Positions 44,501 to 55,671 of a stretch of 64,000 nt of DNA are shown piece after piece. Made by a program: the position numbers and the translations under genes. The stretch is from Larix kaempferi (taxonomy: Eukaryota; Streptophyta; Pinopsida; Pinales; Pinaceae). Numbering within the stretch: position 1 is the first letter of the stretch; every line of letters begins with the position of its first letter. Location: assembly GCA_027924585.1 (NCBI GenBank), contig BSBM01000319.1, forward strand, positions 4,865,001 to 4,929,000, given 5' to 3'. The notes beneath the pieces are model-generated. The model saw nothing but the letters and a program-made list of their open reading frames with translations, was not told where the DNA came from and searched no databases.

Positions 44501-46155
44501 CTGCCACGACTGTGCCTTGATTGACGAATTGAGCCCCAAGGAACCTTCCTTAAGCAATGGACGTCCCTTCCTCCGTGACTCGTTCAGCTCCGATCTTCCT
44601 GCAGTCCCTTTATCTTACTACCTTCATAATTTGCATCATATTAGCACGAATTAAGAGATGCACAGCTTAAATCATCACAATCATAAGTATTAATACAATA
44701 AAACAATAATCGGCCATACCTTGGTAAATTGGGGGAATATATAAGGACAATAAATTGAATTGCCAAGGTAATTGGTGTGAGACAAGGTAAGGGACAGTGA
44801 TAAATGATGGTCAAAAAGGGCCAATTCTGGGCTCAACAGCTTCCATGAAGACATTGTGACTCACCGGGAGGTCACCGTCATGCAAAACACGGATCAAGAT
44901 CCCATTGCTATGGCATCCGCAGTTATAGCAACAGCAAAGGCATCATTTTCCAATGTAGACGGTATAGTCAAAGAAAATATATTGACAAAAAAGAGAGCAC
45001 GCACCCTGCAACAAAATGTGGCTAATGAGCAAGCCCAAAGAGACCTGGCAGTAAACAAATATAATTGCTTGTACGCTGAGCATAGGGAGCTGTCAAACAA
45101 GTACAGCCAGCTGGAAGAGGAAAAGGACCAGCTAACACTTCAAATGATGATTGTGGAAGCAGAGAAGAATGGAGCAGAAGAAAAGGCGTCTCTGCTGAAA
45201 GCAGACAAGCAAACGTTAGCTGAGCGTTTAGAGCAAGCAGAGAGCAGAACCATAGACCTATCTCCCTTCCACGAGCTGTCATGCAATATCCTGCAGCAAG
45301 TGTATGACTCCCAAGGACTAATCACTGATGAGGTATGCAAACTCAAGGCCATGATGGTTAGGCTAAAGGAGGTTAATATGGAAGCACACAGGCTCAAAGC
45401 TAAGAATACCCGTGTCAAGGCAAATGTCATAAGTCAGATGGCATGGAGAGAAGGGAAAGGAGGTTTCCCCCCGCATCTTCCTTTTAAGGCCGTGGAATAT
45501 TTTAATGAAGATATAGCCTTGTTGGAGTTTGGCAGGAACTGTGCCAATAAGCTGATGGCCAGTGTGCAGAGGACAACAGATAGAATCAACAACCTATACC
45601 AAAAGCTCAAAGGATTCCATGACAACTGCACATTGAGTTTCCCTCAGACCCTAGAAGACTTCCCGGGAAAGGAGCAGCGGTTGTCTCAACTGAAAGAAGA
45701 GCCAGGCGTCCAGATGGAGTATGTGAAAAAGTATTGATGTCCTGGCCATGGATGATCTCCAACATTACATCGGTTCATCAACACTTCACAACCACCTGCT
45801 GAAGGAAGCATATCAAGTTGCTGAAGCAGAAGTACAAAGCATTAAAACAGAGCTCGGGAAGAATGTGACTTCTCAGAAAATCATGTTTCCTGCTGCAGCA
45901 AACATAATCATAAGGGACACAGGTGTGTGGCACAGCTACATAACAGAGGAGGACAGGAAAGCTGCAGCAGCAGCAGGAGCATCAGTAGATCCGGCAGCCT
46001 CTTCCCCAGCAATGGCAGAAAATCCGGCCAGATCAATTCCCCCTTTCCAATCAGGAGCAGCATCAGCAGGGGATTCGAGGGCCTCTTCCCAGGCAGCATC
46101 AGTGACAATTAACTTGGGCGACCCTTTGCCAGGAGAAGCTCACGCACAGGAATGA
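41526..46155 (+). pseudogene. LTR-internal ORF, 3' copy (interrupted by a solo LTR, frameshifted)
   Basis: The frame is open from ATG 41526 to the insertion at 43427 (about 634 codons). It includes Gln at codon 92 (CAA) where the 5' copy has a stop. It resumes after 44843 in the same protein (HEDIVTHREVTVMQ). A one-base insertion in an A run at 45726-45730 then shifts the frame and stops at KKY, 16 residues before the matching MDDLQHYIGSSTL block that is again open to 46155. The lesions differ from those of the 5' copy, so both arose after integration and the transposing ancestor probably had an intact ORF. The coiled-coil and globular regions are as in the 5' copy. About three quarters of the differences between the copies in a 1,080-bp stretch change an amino acid, as expected for neutral decay. 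Confidence 0.8.
43428..44838 (-). mobile_element. Solo LTR nested in the 3' LTR ORF
   Basis: This 1,411-bp insertion is absent from the 5' LTR. It has TG...CA ends (TGTCAAGC...GCTCAACA) and an exact 5-bp target duplication GCTTC (43423-43427 and 44839-44843). It has no gag, pol or second LTR, so it is a solo LTR or a very short non-autonomous element. The minus strand has a TATA box (TATAAATA, complement of 44278-44285), which suggests that orientation. Confidence 0.9.
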
Positions 46156-46405
46156 AGAGGCCGAATTCAGTGAGCCACTCTCTTCAGCCAAACACGTGCC
46201 CAACAGGGAAAGCTTTGATGTCGGCCAATTTTCTGTTATGTATATTCTAAATATGTAAGGCGTAAGCCATGGGACAGCTGTCCCTAATTTTTGTCAAAAT
46301 ATTTTTGTAGAAGAAGTGGCCATTTTTGGTGATCGATTATAGTAGAAATCCCTGTAAATGACAGGTGGAACGTGCTAGGTGTCAGCCCAAAGGGCAAAGT
46401 TGTAG

Positions 46406-46416
46406 CTATAAATAGC
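46406..46416 (+). promoter_or_regulatory. TATA box of the 3' LTR
   Basis: CTATAAATAGC, identical to the 5' LTR box. It could drive read-out transcription toward the P450 pseudogene exons that begin at 47439. Confidence 0.65.
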
Positions 46417-47438
46417 ATCTAGGAAAGATTAGAAGAGGGCTTTTTGGAGAGGGAATGAAAATTTTGGCAAACGATATGAGCTATCTTGTATCGGGTCTGT
46501 AAATTGAATTTTCTAATAGAAGCCACGGGAGATGGACGTTTTGCCTGGAATGTTGGATTGCTCTATATTGGACTATTCTAATGACTGCAATTCTACAATG
46601 TGAGATCATTCTTGACATCTGAATTATTTCTTTGCATCAATGATTCTGCTCTCCTCTGTGCATGCGTTCTCTCTATTTTGTGAACAATGAAATGTATTGC
46701 TGTAGATTTCTTTGTCTAGATCGAATGGCTAACTGTTCTTTCTTCAGGGTAATTCATGTGGCTCATTGTTCATGACTTTAAATTGCTCCTTGCAGGGATC
46801 TTTGAGTTTAATTCCAGTTTTGTTACGTTTAGATCTGTGTCTTCAATTTTGTTACATAGGTTAAATAATTTTGCTTTCTTCTGTTTATGAGCAATAGATG
46901 CGTTCTTTAAAGTTTCAGTTTCAGATATGTTTCTTTATTCTTCAGCTTTCTTCTGTGTTATGAGCAATAGATGCGTTCCATGTTGAAGGAGAAGCTATCT
47001 TCTCAAGATCTTTATCTCGCTGTAGCTTTTATTGTGAGAAATAATAGCTATCTGTTCCTTGATTACGATATTTGTTACAGCTGATTGCTCCTCCCTTTAG
47101 TGCGTTCCCTGCAGGGATAGATAGATGTGTCTCAGTTTTAGGCTTAGATTTGTTTTAATTGCATTCAGAATAAGTATAATTTAGGCACTTGCATCTTATA
47201 TAAAAGACACAAAAAACCCAAAAGAAAGGTGGATCGGGCCATAACCGGTAAGGTCGGATTTAAAGTCCAAAACCACGGTTGCCGGAACCGCTAACCGGAC
47301 GGGTTCCCTACACCAAACGGGAGATAGTCTAATTGGGACCATCTCTCGGGGAGAATCCCTTTCTGATTGATGCTACGATATCCGAGGCCTCAACAGAACT
47401 TGATACTGTCATTTAATATATAAAGTACCGTTTTGTAG

Positions 47439-48421
47439 GAAGAGCATGAAGCAATCAGGAAGCAAAAAACTGGAGCTCAAAGGTTGGAGTGGAGTGATTA
47501 CAAGTCAATGGCATTTACTCAGTGTGTAGGCAAGAAAAACAACCCATTTCTTGTTTCCTCTTCACATGCATTCCTCCCCAACTTTATTTTCCATGCATTG
47601 CAAATAATTTTATGTTGACAAACAAGGATTGTTCAAAGTTATTTGGTAACCGCAGGTTATCAGTGAGACTCTCAGAATTGCCAGTATAATTTCAGGCGTG
47701 TTTAGAAGAGCCTTAAGTGATGTCGAAATTAAAGGTATGGATGAATCACTGTGTTGTATACATATTGAAGAAAGTGCTCATATGCATTATTGCTTTCATG
47801 ATATACTAGTAGCATCAATACTTGACTTAACCTAACTTCTAATTTTGATGTTGATTAGTTTTCAATATTCCCCAAGATTGGCTGGTATTTCCATGTTTTA
47901 GAGCTGTCCATCTAGACTAAGAATTCTACTCTGATGCTCGGAAGTTCGATCCATGGAGGTAGAAAGCAAGGATTTATTTTACTATCACCAATTGTTTTCA
48001 TATATACAAAGTTTACATATCAGGTTTTAAATGCTTCCTAATACTATCATATAGATTCATCTTATCCTGAATTTATTAAACATGGAGAAAGACCAAATCA
48101 CTATCATACCCTAAATTTATCAAACATGCAGAAAGGGCTAAAAGAATTGGAGCTACAAATGTCTATTTTTACATAATGATAATTTTTTATTTTAAGTCTT
48201 TTTCCCATCCCTACAACAATAGTGATTATGAATTTACCTTATAATTATTTCAATTTTGTTTTCAAACATGTTCAATGATTTCAGGGAAACCATCCATCTA
48301 CAACCTCTGGAAGCGTATTTAGTATTTACACCTTTTGCGGGGGGGCTCGCCTGTGTCCGGGCTATGAACTAGCAAGAGTTGAAATCTCAGTGTTTCTTCA
48401 TCATCCAGTGACTCTGTTTAG
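47439..48421 (+). pseudogene. CYP90-like cytochrome P450, 3' exons, decayed
   Basis: Four exons with GT-AG borders: 47439-47525 (EEHEAIRKQKTG, DYKSMAFTQC), 47656-47734 (VISETLRIASII, the ExxR motif, then FRRALSDVEIK), 47859-47958 (IPQDWLVFPCFRAVHLD then TAA, then EFYSDARKFDPWR) and 48285-48421 (FTPF, then in another frame [20 protein letters not shown], the haem-binding loop). The stop in exon 3 and a one-base frameshift inside the FxxGxRxCxG haem motif make it a pseudogene. Sequence and intron placement resemble the CYP90 group of brassinosteroid-synthesis P450s (CYP90A most closely by eye); the exact family is uncertain. The 5' exons are not found on the other side of the giant retrotransposon, and no final exon is seen. 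The first exon's acceptor lies 38 bp after the element's target duplication. Confidence 0.85.
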
Positions 48422-48429
48422 GTAGGATT

Positions 48430-51400
48430 TTGTATGGATCTCTCATTTACATTCTTGTATGTTGGTATCTTAGTTTAGAAGATAGATATAATTTTTCTTA
48501 TAAGGACAGTATGGGAAGGATCTCATCCCTTACCTAACACGTCTCCACTAATTCCTCAATCACACGAGGAACCTCACTAGAAACATCAAGAACTGGAATT
48601 GATTAAGAAGGCCGAGAGCCGAAAGAGCAATATGGCTTGAATGAAGAGAAAACGGAATAAAAATGAGTGGCTTAATTGCACGGTTATTTTCTAGGGTCTC
48701 TGTGTTTCATTATGTCCCCTGGTTTTGAGCAAAGAATGTAGATTTTCTCTTTGTTTGTTGGGCAGATTGCTGGCAGTTGCATGGAATTAGGGCATACCAG
48801 CTTTTATTCATGTGCTCCAATTAGAACGTGTCAACTTGTTTACATTGTATATGCATAATTTACTTGCCTGCTATTTATGCATAATTGATTTGAATGCTAG
48901 GTTAGTTTACATTTCTATTAGTTAATATAATATTTATATTGTATATTTTAGTAGAATATTTACATTTCTATTAGTTAATGAAATATTTATATTGTATGTG
49001 GGATTTACAATTCAACTTAGTTATTGGAATTGGAAATTTACATAGATTTAAAAAAATGTGTCGTAAAGTCCTTTTTATTTCTAATTTCCCCGTCTTGTGT
49101 CTATAAACAATTAGTGATATTATGAGTAGTGGCTGGCATCTTGCCAGGTTGGTTTTTGTGTTTTTGGCGGGAATTCCTTTTATTTTAGGACATGGGATGT
49201 GATCTTAAACATCCTTGCAATTTGATATATAGCTCAAACATTGCAATATTAACACTATGTTTCTATTGAAATGCCACAAGAACATGCTTTTCTAGATTTT
49301 TTGTCACTATCAAATGATTTATGCTCATCACTTCTCGTGTTATTATGCACTTCGACCAAATTAAATAGCCCATGTTGCAAATTGTGCTTTTGGTTTGGAA
49401 CATCATCTGTAGTATTGAGTATTTTTGCAATTTGATCATGAAACTTGCTCACTGCATGCAGTCCCTGATGTTTCAAAATGTGAATCCATTTTACAACATG
49501 CACTGTAATATTGAGTATATTCGCAGTTTGGTCATATGACTTGAACATTGCATCACTAATAGTATGTTTTTACCACAATGTCAAAAATGCATGCATTTCT
49601 GTTTTTTTCTTTTTTGTCACAATATCAAACAACTAATGACAAGAACGAAAAAAACATCTTGCAGGTACAGGGAATAGGGAATATTGAAAGCCAAAAAGGT
49701 GTCCTCACCACTGTTTTGTAGATTGTGTAATAAATGCAACCGGATCATGCTCCATAACTGTACTTCTTGCACAAGTTGCAAAAAGGTTGTGGCATTCAAG
49801 TATAAGCATTGCATAGAATGCATACCAGAAACAAATGACGAAGTAGTGGAATGCACATTGCAAATGCTAGAGCTAGCACAATATTGTTAGGGAATTACAA
49901 CAATCTCTTACGAGTACTACCCAAAAGTGTGCCATCAATGTCGTTCCATTTACGTAGGCTATGTCTAGAAGGCCATTTTACACTCGCAATAGACTATAGA
50001 GTTGTTCGCTTCAAAAATTCTAACGAATGAAATATGTATCGGATGTTTTGATATTATAGTCCAGAATGCCAAACAAACAGAAAAAAACTATAGGTTTCCC
50101 GAAAACTTAGAATATATATACATATATATCTATATTTTAGATACTTGTATACTTTTCCAGAATTTGTATAGTTTTCCAGAATTATGCTTTGCACCCATAT
50201 TGCACTTATATATATTTTGGACACTTGTATACTTTTACAAAGTTTTGTGTTACATCTATGCACTTACACAATGTAACACATTTATGAAAAATTAGACATA
50301 TACATATATTTTGTGCACTTGGTTGTTTTACCAAGGCACTGTTTTGCATTCCTCCACATGAAAAATGCTATACGGTTTTGTTTTTTTGTTTTTTCCTTTG
50401 CAATGTTGTTTCCTTCAAAGGAACTTTCCTCCTACACCTGTTGTCTCCTTCACATGTAGAAAATGCTTTTGGTTTCTTATATATGTATATGAATGCAAAA
50501 TATGGTTGTAGCCTAATGTCCTCTTTTTAGGATCTTTGCTTAGCCATACAGGATTCAAAATATTTTTCCCTTGTGCATCTAGAAAATGCTACTGTTTTTG
50601 TGACTGTATCTTAATGTCCTTCTCTTTTCTACATGTTTGTTTTGCCATACAACATTCAAACATCAAAATGTTCTGTTCTTATACTAATAAATGCATGGAA
50701 TCTTTCCAAAACTTCACTTTTCAGCTTTTGCATTTGCAAACTCTATTTTTCATGTTCTGTCACGGACATTACCGCATGCGACTCTTGTTTTGAAAAGTAA
50801 ACTAAACTACTAAACCAAGGATTATACAAATTGTCATTATATACTTACACAACCATATCATACATAATACTTTTATTTACACATATTACATGACTAACAA
50901 AATTTTATGTATTTAAAGTGTTTTCATTTTACTTTAAAAGTTAAAGTGCAAAGTAATTCAATTGCATAATGACAACTTCATTAATAATTATTTATATTTA
51001 AGATATTTTTTTAATTAAAAAAAACAATTATTTTAAATGATGATGAATAATAGTAAGATAAATTATTTTTAATATGTATATTTATTAAGAAAATAAATTT
51101 ATAAATATGAAGGATATAATTTCAATTTAGATATATGTGTAAATATTTTTCTAAAGATAACAAGGAAAATTAGTCCATGAGTGAAATTTCACGGCAAATA
51201 TTTTCACCTCAAAGAATTTTAAGATTGTTCAACTCCAATTTCATATAAAACCCATTAGACATTGATTTTATATTAATAATAATGTTGTTTTTCCATTTTT
51301 AATCATCTATATTTAAGAAATATTATTTTGATCTTCTAAATTGAGGTTAATGATCTTATGATTTTAATTTTCTCAAATTCTTTATTTTTTTCATTGTAAT

Positions 51401-51470
51401 AAGACTTTTTAGTACTTCATGTTAGTTATCTTGTTCTTCTAAATAAGGTACCTAATCATATCCATCTCTT
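48430..51470. other. AT-rich spacer, no gene recognised
   Basis: Simple-sequence TA repeats lie near 50113-50215, and a block at 50805-50895 is similar to 21534-21615. A short Cys-rich frame at 49684-49890 (CRLCNKC, CTSCTSCKK, HCIEC) lacks an ATG start and is not convincing as a gene. Confidence 0.45.
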
Positions 51471-51479
51471 CTGAATGGG

Positions 51480-52540
51480 TGGAAGACCAACATCAAAGTG
51501 GAGGATTAAATAGAGCGCATTGCTTTTGATTTCAACAATGAATTTTAAAATGTTTGATGGATTTTCTTGTACTCAACCTTCTTTATCGATTACCAAATTT
51601 CATCTCTATGCTATCTTATGCAAACTTGATCTTCATGATCCTTGTAGCAGTCTATAGCATGGCTTCTTTCTCAATTTCCATCTTGAGCAATTTCTTTGTA
51701 ATTTCATCAATCCTTCCCTTTTTACTTTATTATTGTTAAGATTATTTATAAATGCTGTAGTCGCAAACTTCACAACCATACAAGATTATGTGAGTAACAA
51801 GTGTTCCAAAGAGAGATTTATTTTCTATGCTAAAACTAAATATTTAATGATTTAAACTTTCCATCGTCCTTTAATCCTTGTTCTCAACACTATATTTTTG
51901 GTGAGCATGTGATGAAACTCCAAGATACTCGCACAAATTAACTGTCTGCATTGTCAATGTGATACAAAAACTTAAGTGATCTTGGATTTGATTATTATAA
52001 CCTTTTAGTTATTAGTATTTATTGAAATTACAATGCTAAAACATCAATATTTTAGAATTCCTTATTACTCATAAAAGTCAAAGGGCACCTTTACAAAAGA
52101 AAAATATGGTGGAGAAACATATGGATGATTATTCCAATAGAGCCTGTCTCTTAAACTTGCCTCTAATTTTCCTATATAAACACAAAAAATGGTAGGAGAC
52201 AAGGAACATTCTTTGAAATGTCTATATTAAAATTAATTTCTTCTAACAAATCCTCATTATTCATGGACATAGAAATAGGTTTCTCATACAATCTTACAAC
52301 TAAGAAGGAATATTTAGATGTTTTAATCTATCCTAAAGGTTGTTTCTAGGCACAATAAAAAAAAATTCATATTTTCAATAAAGAAGCACAAGTTATTGAA
52401 TTTATTATTTTGACAATACTTGTAATAATTCAAAGAATAACTACATGGTCCACTATTGAATGATAGCTTCTCAAAATATCTTGGTCTTTAGCCATTTTTC
52501 CAACTTTCTAACCATATGATAATCTTATTTTTAACAATAA
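51480..52540 (-). mobile_element. Degraded LINE reverse transcriptase fragment
   Basis: Minus-strand reading in broken frames gives, in order: VPRNNL.DRLKHLNIP, RLYEKP, NNEDLLEEINFNI, ECSLSPTIFCVYIGKLE (the GCPLSPTLF block, about 52165-52230), CEYLGV (about 51940) and LFGTLVTHIILYGCEVC (about 51750-51815). These line up with the LINE at 6079-7441 (SLSPTLFGLYIDKLE, YKYLGI, LVIPVVLYGCEVW). Stops and frameshifts are many; this is an old, dead copy. Confidence 0.8.
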
Positions 52541-53931
52541 TTCAATTTAACTTTGTTCAGATATGACAAATCATGAGGTAATGTGGGGATACCCACCACT
52601 TGCTTAGAAGAGGCGACACAATACCGTTCTAGGGACAACTCCTTTCCCCCACTTGATGAAGGTTCTTAATGGACAAACATAGGATATATACCTTATAGGT
52701 GACTATCATGGGAAGCCGATGGTACCTGGATCAAATTTCATTGGTCGTTGGTACCACTCCCAGTGCCCCTCATTATAAATGATCCACTATTAGCTTCGCG
52801 AGTCATCTCCAACAGGTTCACAACCATCGACACGAGAGCCTTTGGAAGGCCCAGTTACAATTTGAGTGGAAAGACGCTAGGTCATAGGGACCTATTTACA
52901 TTTTATGTTGTGAATACATTATGCATTCAACATTCTCATTGAATCGGAGTTAGTCTTTTAGTTATTAGTATTTATTGAAATTAGAATGCTAAAACATCAA
53001 TATTTTAGAATTCCTTATTACTCATAGATGTCAAAGGGCACCTTTACAAAAGAAAAATATGGTGGAGAAACATATGGATGATTATTCCAATATAGCACGT
53101 CTCTTAAACTTGCCTCTAATTTGCCTATATAAACACAAAAAATGGTAGGAGACAAGGAACATTCTTTGAAATGTCTATATTAAAATTAATTTCTTCTAAC
53201 AAATCCTCATTATTCATGGACATAGAAATAGGTTTCTCATACAATCTTACAACTGAGAAGGAATATTTAGATGTTTTAATCTATCCTAAAGGTTGTTTCT
53301 AGGCACAATATAAAAAAAATCATATTTTCAATAAAGAAGCACAAGTTATTGAATTTATTATTTTGACAATACTTGTGATAATTCCAAGAATAACTACATG
53401 GTCCACTATTGAATGATAGCTTCTCAAAATATCTTGTTCTTTAGCCATTTTTCCAACTTTCTAACCATATGATAATCTTATTTTTAACAATAATGCAATT
53501 TAACTTTGTTCAGATATGACAAATCATTAGGTAATGTGTTTATGTTCTCTCACGGGGGATACCCACCACTTGTTTAGAAGAGGCGACACAATACCGTTCT
53601 AGGGACAACTTCTTTCCCCCACTTGATGAAGGTTCTTAGTGGCCAAACATAGGATATATACCTTATAGGTGACTATCATGGGAAGTCGATGGTACCTGGA
53701 TCAGATTTCATTGGTCGTTGGTACCACTCCCAGTGCCCCTCATTATAAATGATCCACTGTTAGCTTCGTGGGTCATCTCCATCAGGTTCACAACCATCGA
53801 CACAAGAGCCTTTGGAAGGCCCAGTTACAATTTGAGTGGAAAGACGCTAGGTCATAGGCACCTATTTACATTTTATGTTGTGAATACATTATGCATTCAA
53901 CATTCTCATTGAATCGGAGTTAGTCTTTTAG
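52002..53931. repeat. Tandem duplication of about 953/970 bp
   Basis: Copy 1 is 52002-52954 and copy 2 is 52955-53924. The units begin cttttagttattagtattt, and a further cttttag follows copy 2, so a 7-bp sequence marks each boundary. The copies are about 97-98% identical by eye. Copy 2 has 17 extra bases (tttatgttctctcacgg, near 53540). Each copy contains the RT core of the degraded LINE plus about 400 bp of unrelated sequence (gggatacccaccacttg...) with a 64-codon ORF of no known function. Confidence 0.9.
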
Positions 53932-54240
53932 AGAGAATTTGAATTGGCTTGAAAGGATTTGAATTGGTCTCTAGTCACTTCTTCTTGGATTTTGGTAGTT
54001 GTTCTCTTGGGAATTTGAATGCCTCTGGATGGATTCGAATTGCCTCCTTGCACGTAGCTAGAAAACCCTTTTGTATTGTAGGAGATTGTAGACTTGTGAT
54101 GGTGATTGAATATTGATTTATACCATTGTGGAGACTGGTTAGATTTCCTATTGAACACAAAAGTACCTCAAGGACCATTATTTGTCTCTAATCTGGTCAT
54201 ATGAATCTTGAAGGTGGATGGTGATGTCTCGAGGAACTGG

Positions 54241-55671
54241 TGTAGTGAAGGGAATCCCATTGCATCGGGTAGTGTTGATAAAGAGAAAGTCAGTGGTGAG
54301 GAAATGTGTCATGCTTCTCAAGTTCTGTGGCATGATTTTCTTGTGATGGAAATGTATAGTGCTTTCTCAGGATGTATGGCCTGAGTTTCATGTGATGTAA
54401 ATGTATTGTGCTTTCTCAGGATGTATGGCTCGAGTTTCTTGTGAGGGAAATGTATTGTATTTTCTCCGGTTGATCCTAGGAGGGCGCAACCATATGGTCT
54501 GGTTCGACCACTTATGATAATTTCTAGGTTATGAAACCTATACCATGGCATCTGAAGTTATTTTTCCAGTAAGGTGCACTTTTTGTTTCATTGAAAAATA
54601 TTTCTAAATGGATAAGATATAGTTGTTTTATTGTGGAAAGTTTTTTCCTCACGGTGGTAGGAAGGGCGCAAATATATGTTCTAGTTTGCATATTTATGAG
54701 CATATCTGGGTTATGAGACCTATTCCATTTCATTCATAGAGACGTTTCTAGTAATTAATACCTTTTGTTTCATTGAAAAATATTTATGTATGATTGATAT
54801 ATAGTTATTTTTGTGTGGCAGTGTTCTCGGTGTTGAGATGAGTGCACCTACCTTTTTGGTTGAGAGTACCTCTGCTTGTGGATCTATGGTATCAACTTGG
54901 GGGTGAATGTCATGCTAATAGATTGATGAGGGTGGAACGTTTTCATGTCGTAGCTAGTTTCTCTTATTAGAGATAAGTATTTCATTATGCATTTAGTTAC
55001 TATTTTATGGATGCATGTGTGCCCATGGAGGCTGATTTTATATCTGTTATGTTATGCTACAGATTTAATTTTTTTCTTGTGTTATATGAATGATTTAGTA
55101 GTTTTAAAATCACGTCTCCTAGAATATATTTGTTTTATGTGTTATTGCAACACGTGGATGTTATTTTGCTTATGCTTGTGGCAGCCAGTAGATATAGTGT
55201 TTAGGTTGCTTACATGGTTGTAGATGGCAGCTTCGGATATGATATTATATATGTTGAATTGGTTGTGGTTTGGTGTCTTAAGTATGATCTATTTAGTGCC
55301 GTAAAGCTGATTTGTTTTAGTGTCCTAAAACTAATCTTGTTAGCATCTGTCGATATGATTTTACTTATTGATTTTATGGATGCAATAGATATGATGTTGA
55401 TATTTAATTGCATGTGAAATTGTTACTTAGACCTGGTTGCATTCATGCTACAACTACCTTGGATCGCATGTACGTTGGGGAAAAGTTTTGCATTGTAAGT
55501 GTAGCTAAAATTTTGAAAAGACTGATTGTTTTATTATACTGGCTCATTGGCATGTTGGCCTAGCCTTAGTGAACATTATTCTGTTGTGCATTACCTTGAA
55601 TCATACCTTTTCATGTTAGGATCCCGGTGTATCCGACCTCGGTGGTGTGATTTGGGTTCGAGTACACTACA
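54241..55671 (+). repeat. Probable 5' LTR (1,431 bp) of a gypsy-type element
   Basis: It starts TGTAGTGAAGGGAATCCC and ends GAGTACACTACA; TGTAGTG and CACTACA form a 7-bp perfect inverted terminal repeat. Three bases later comes TGGTATCGGAGA, close to the initiator tRNA-Met primer site TGGTATCAGAGC. No matching 3' LTR is seen in the window. Internally it has a 49-bp triplicate (54329-54475) and a diverged duplication of about 200 bp (54490-54815). Confidence 0.5.
54329..54475. repeat. Three tandem 49-bp units
   Basis: ggc(atg/ctg/tcg)a(t/g)tttc.tgtga.g.aaatgta followed by gtgctttctcaggatgtat, at 54329, 54378 and 54427. Confidence 0.8.

Larger units (their letters stand above)
38806..47395 (+). 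repeat. 3' LTR (8,590 bp including a nested solo LTR)
   Basis: It matches the 5' LTR from TGTTGTTGCAGCAACA to GAGGCCTCAACA. Relative to the 5' copy it keeps 539 bp of the CpG-rich array (about 39342-39880) and carries a 1,411-bp insertion with its 5-bp duplication (43428-44843). Subtracting the latter gives 7,174 bp, which agrees with 6,634 + 539 for the 5' copy. No polypurine tract precedes 38806. Confidence 0.95.
25001..47400 (+). mobile_element. Giant Ty3/gypsy-type LTR retrotransposon with an ORF inside its LTRs
   Basis: The element itself is 25006-47395 (22,390 bp). It is flanked by a perfect 5-bp target duplication GAACT (25001-25005 and 47396-47400). Both LTRs begin TGTTG and end CAACA. 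The 5' LTR is 25006-31639 and the 3' LTR 38806-47395. The order LTR, primer-site candidate, gag-pol polyprotein, spacer, LTR is standard. Two things are unusual: the LTR length (about 7.17 kb after correcting a 539-bp deletion in one copy and a nested insertion in the other) and the large sense ORF within each LTR. Lack of a chromodomain, the GPY/F end and a second RNase H point to the non-chromovirus Tat-like part of Ty3/gypsy. LTR divergence by eye is about 0.4-1.5% depending on region, so the insertion is fairly young for a slow-evolving plant genome. It lies in an intron-like position of a P450 pseudogene. Confidence 0.93.

Noticed and set aside
49684-49890. Cys-rich small ORF (CRLCNKC, CTSCTSCKK) as a zinc-finger protein
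   Set aside because: It has no ATG start, lies in AT-rich spacer and has no neighbours to support it.
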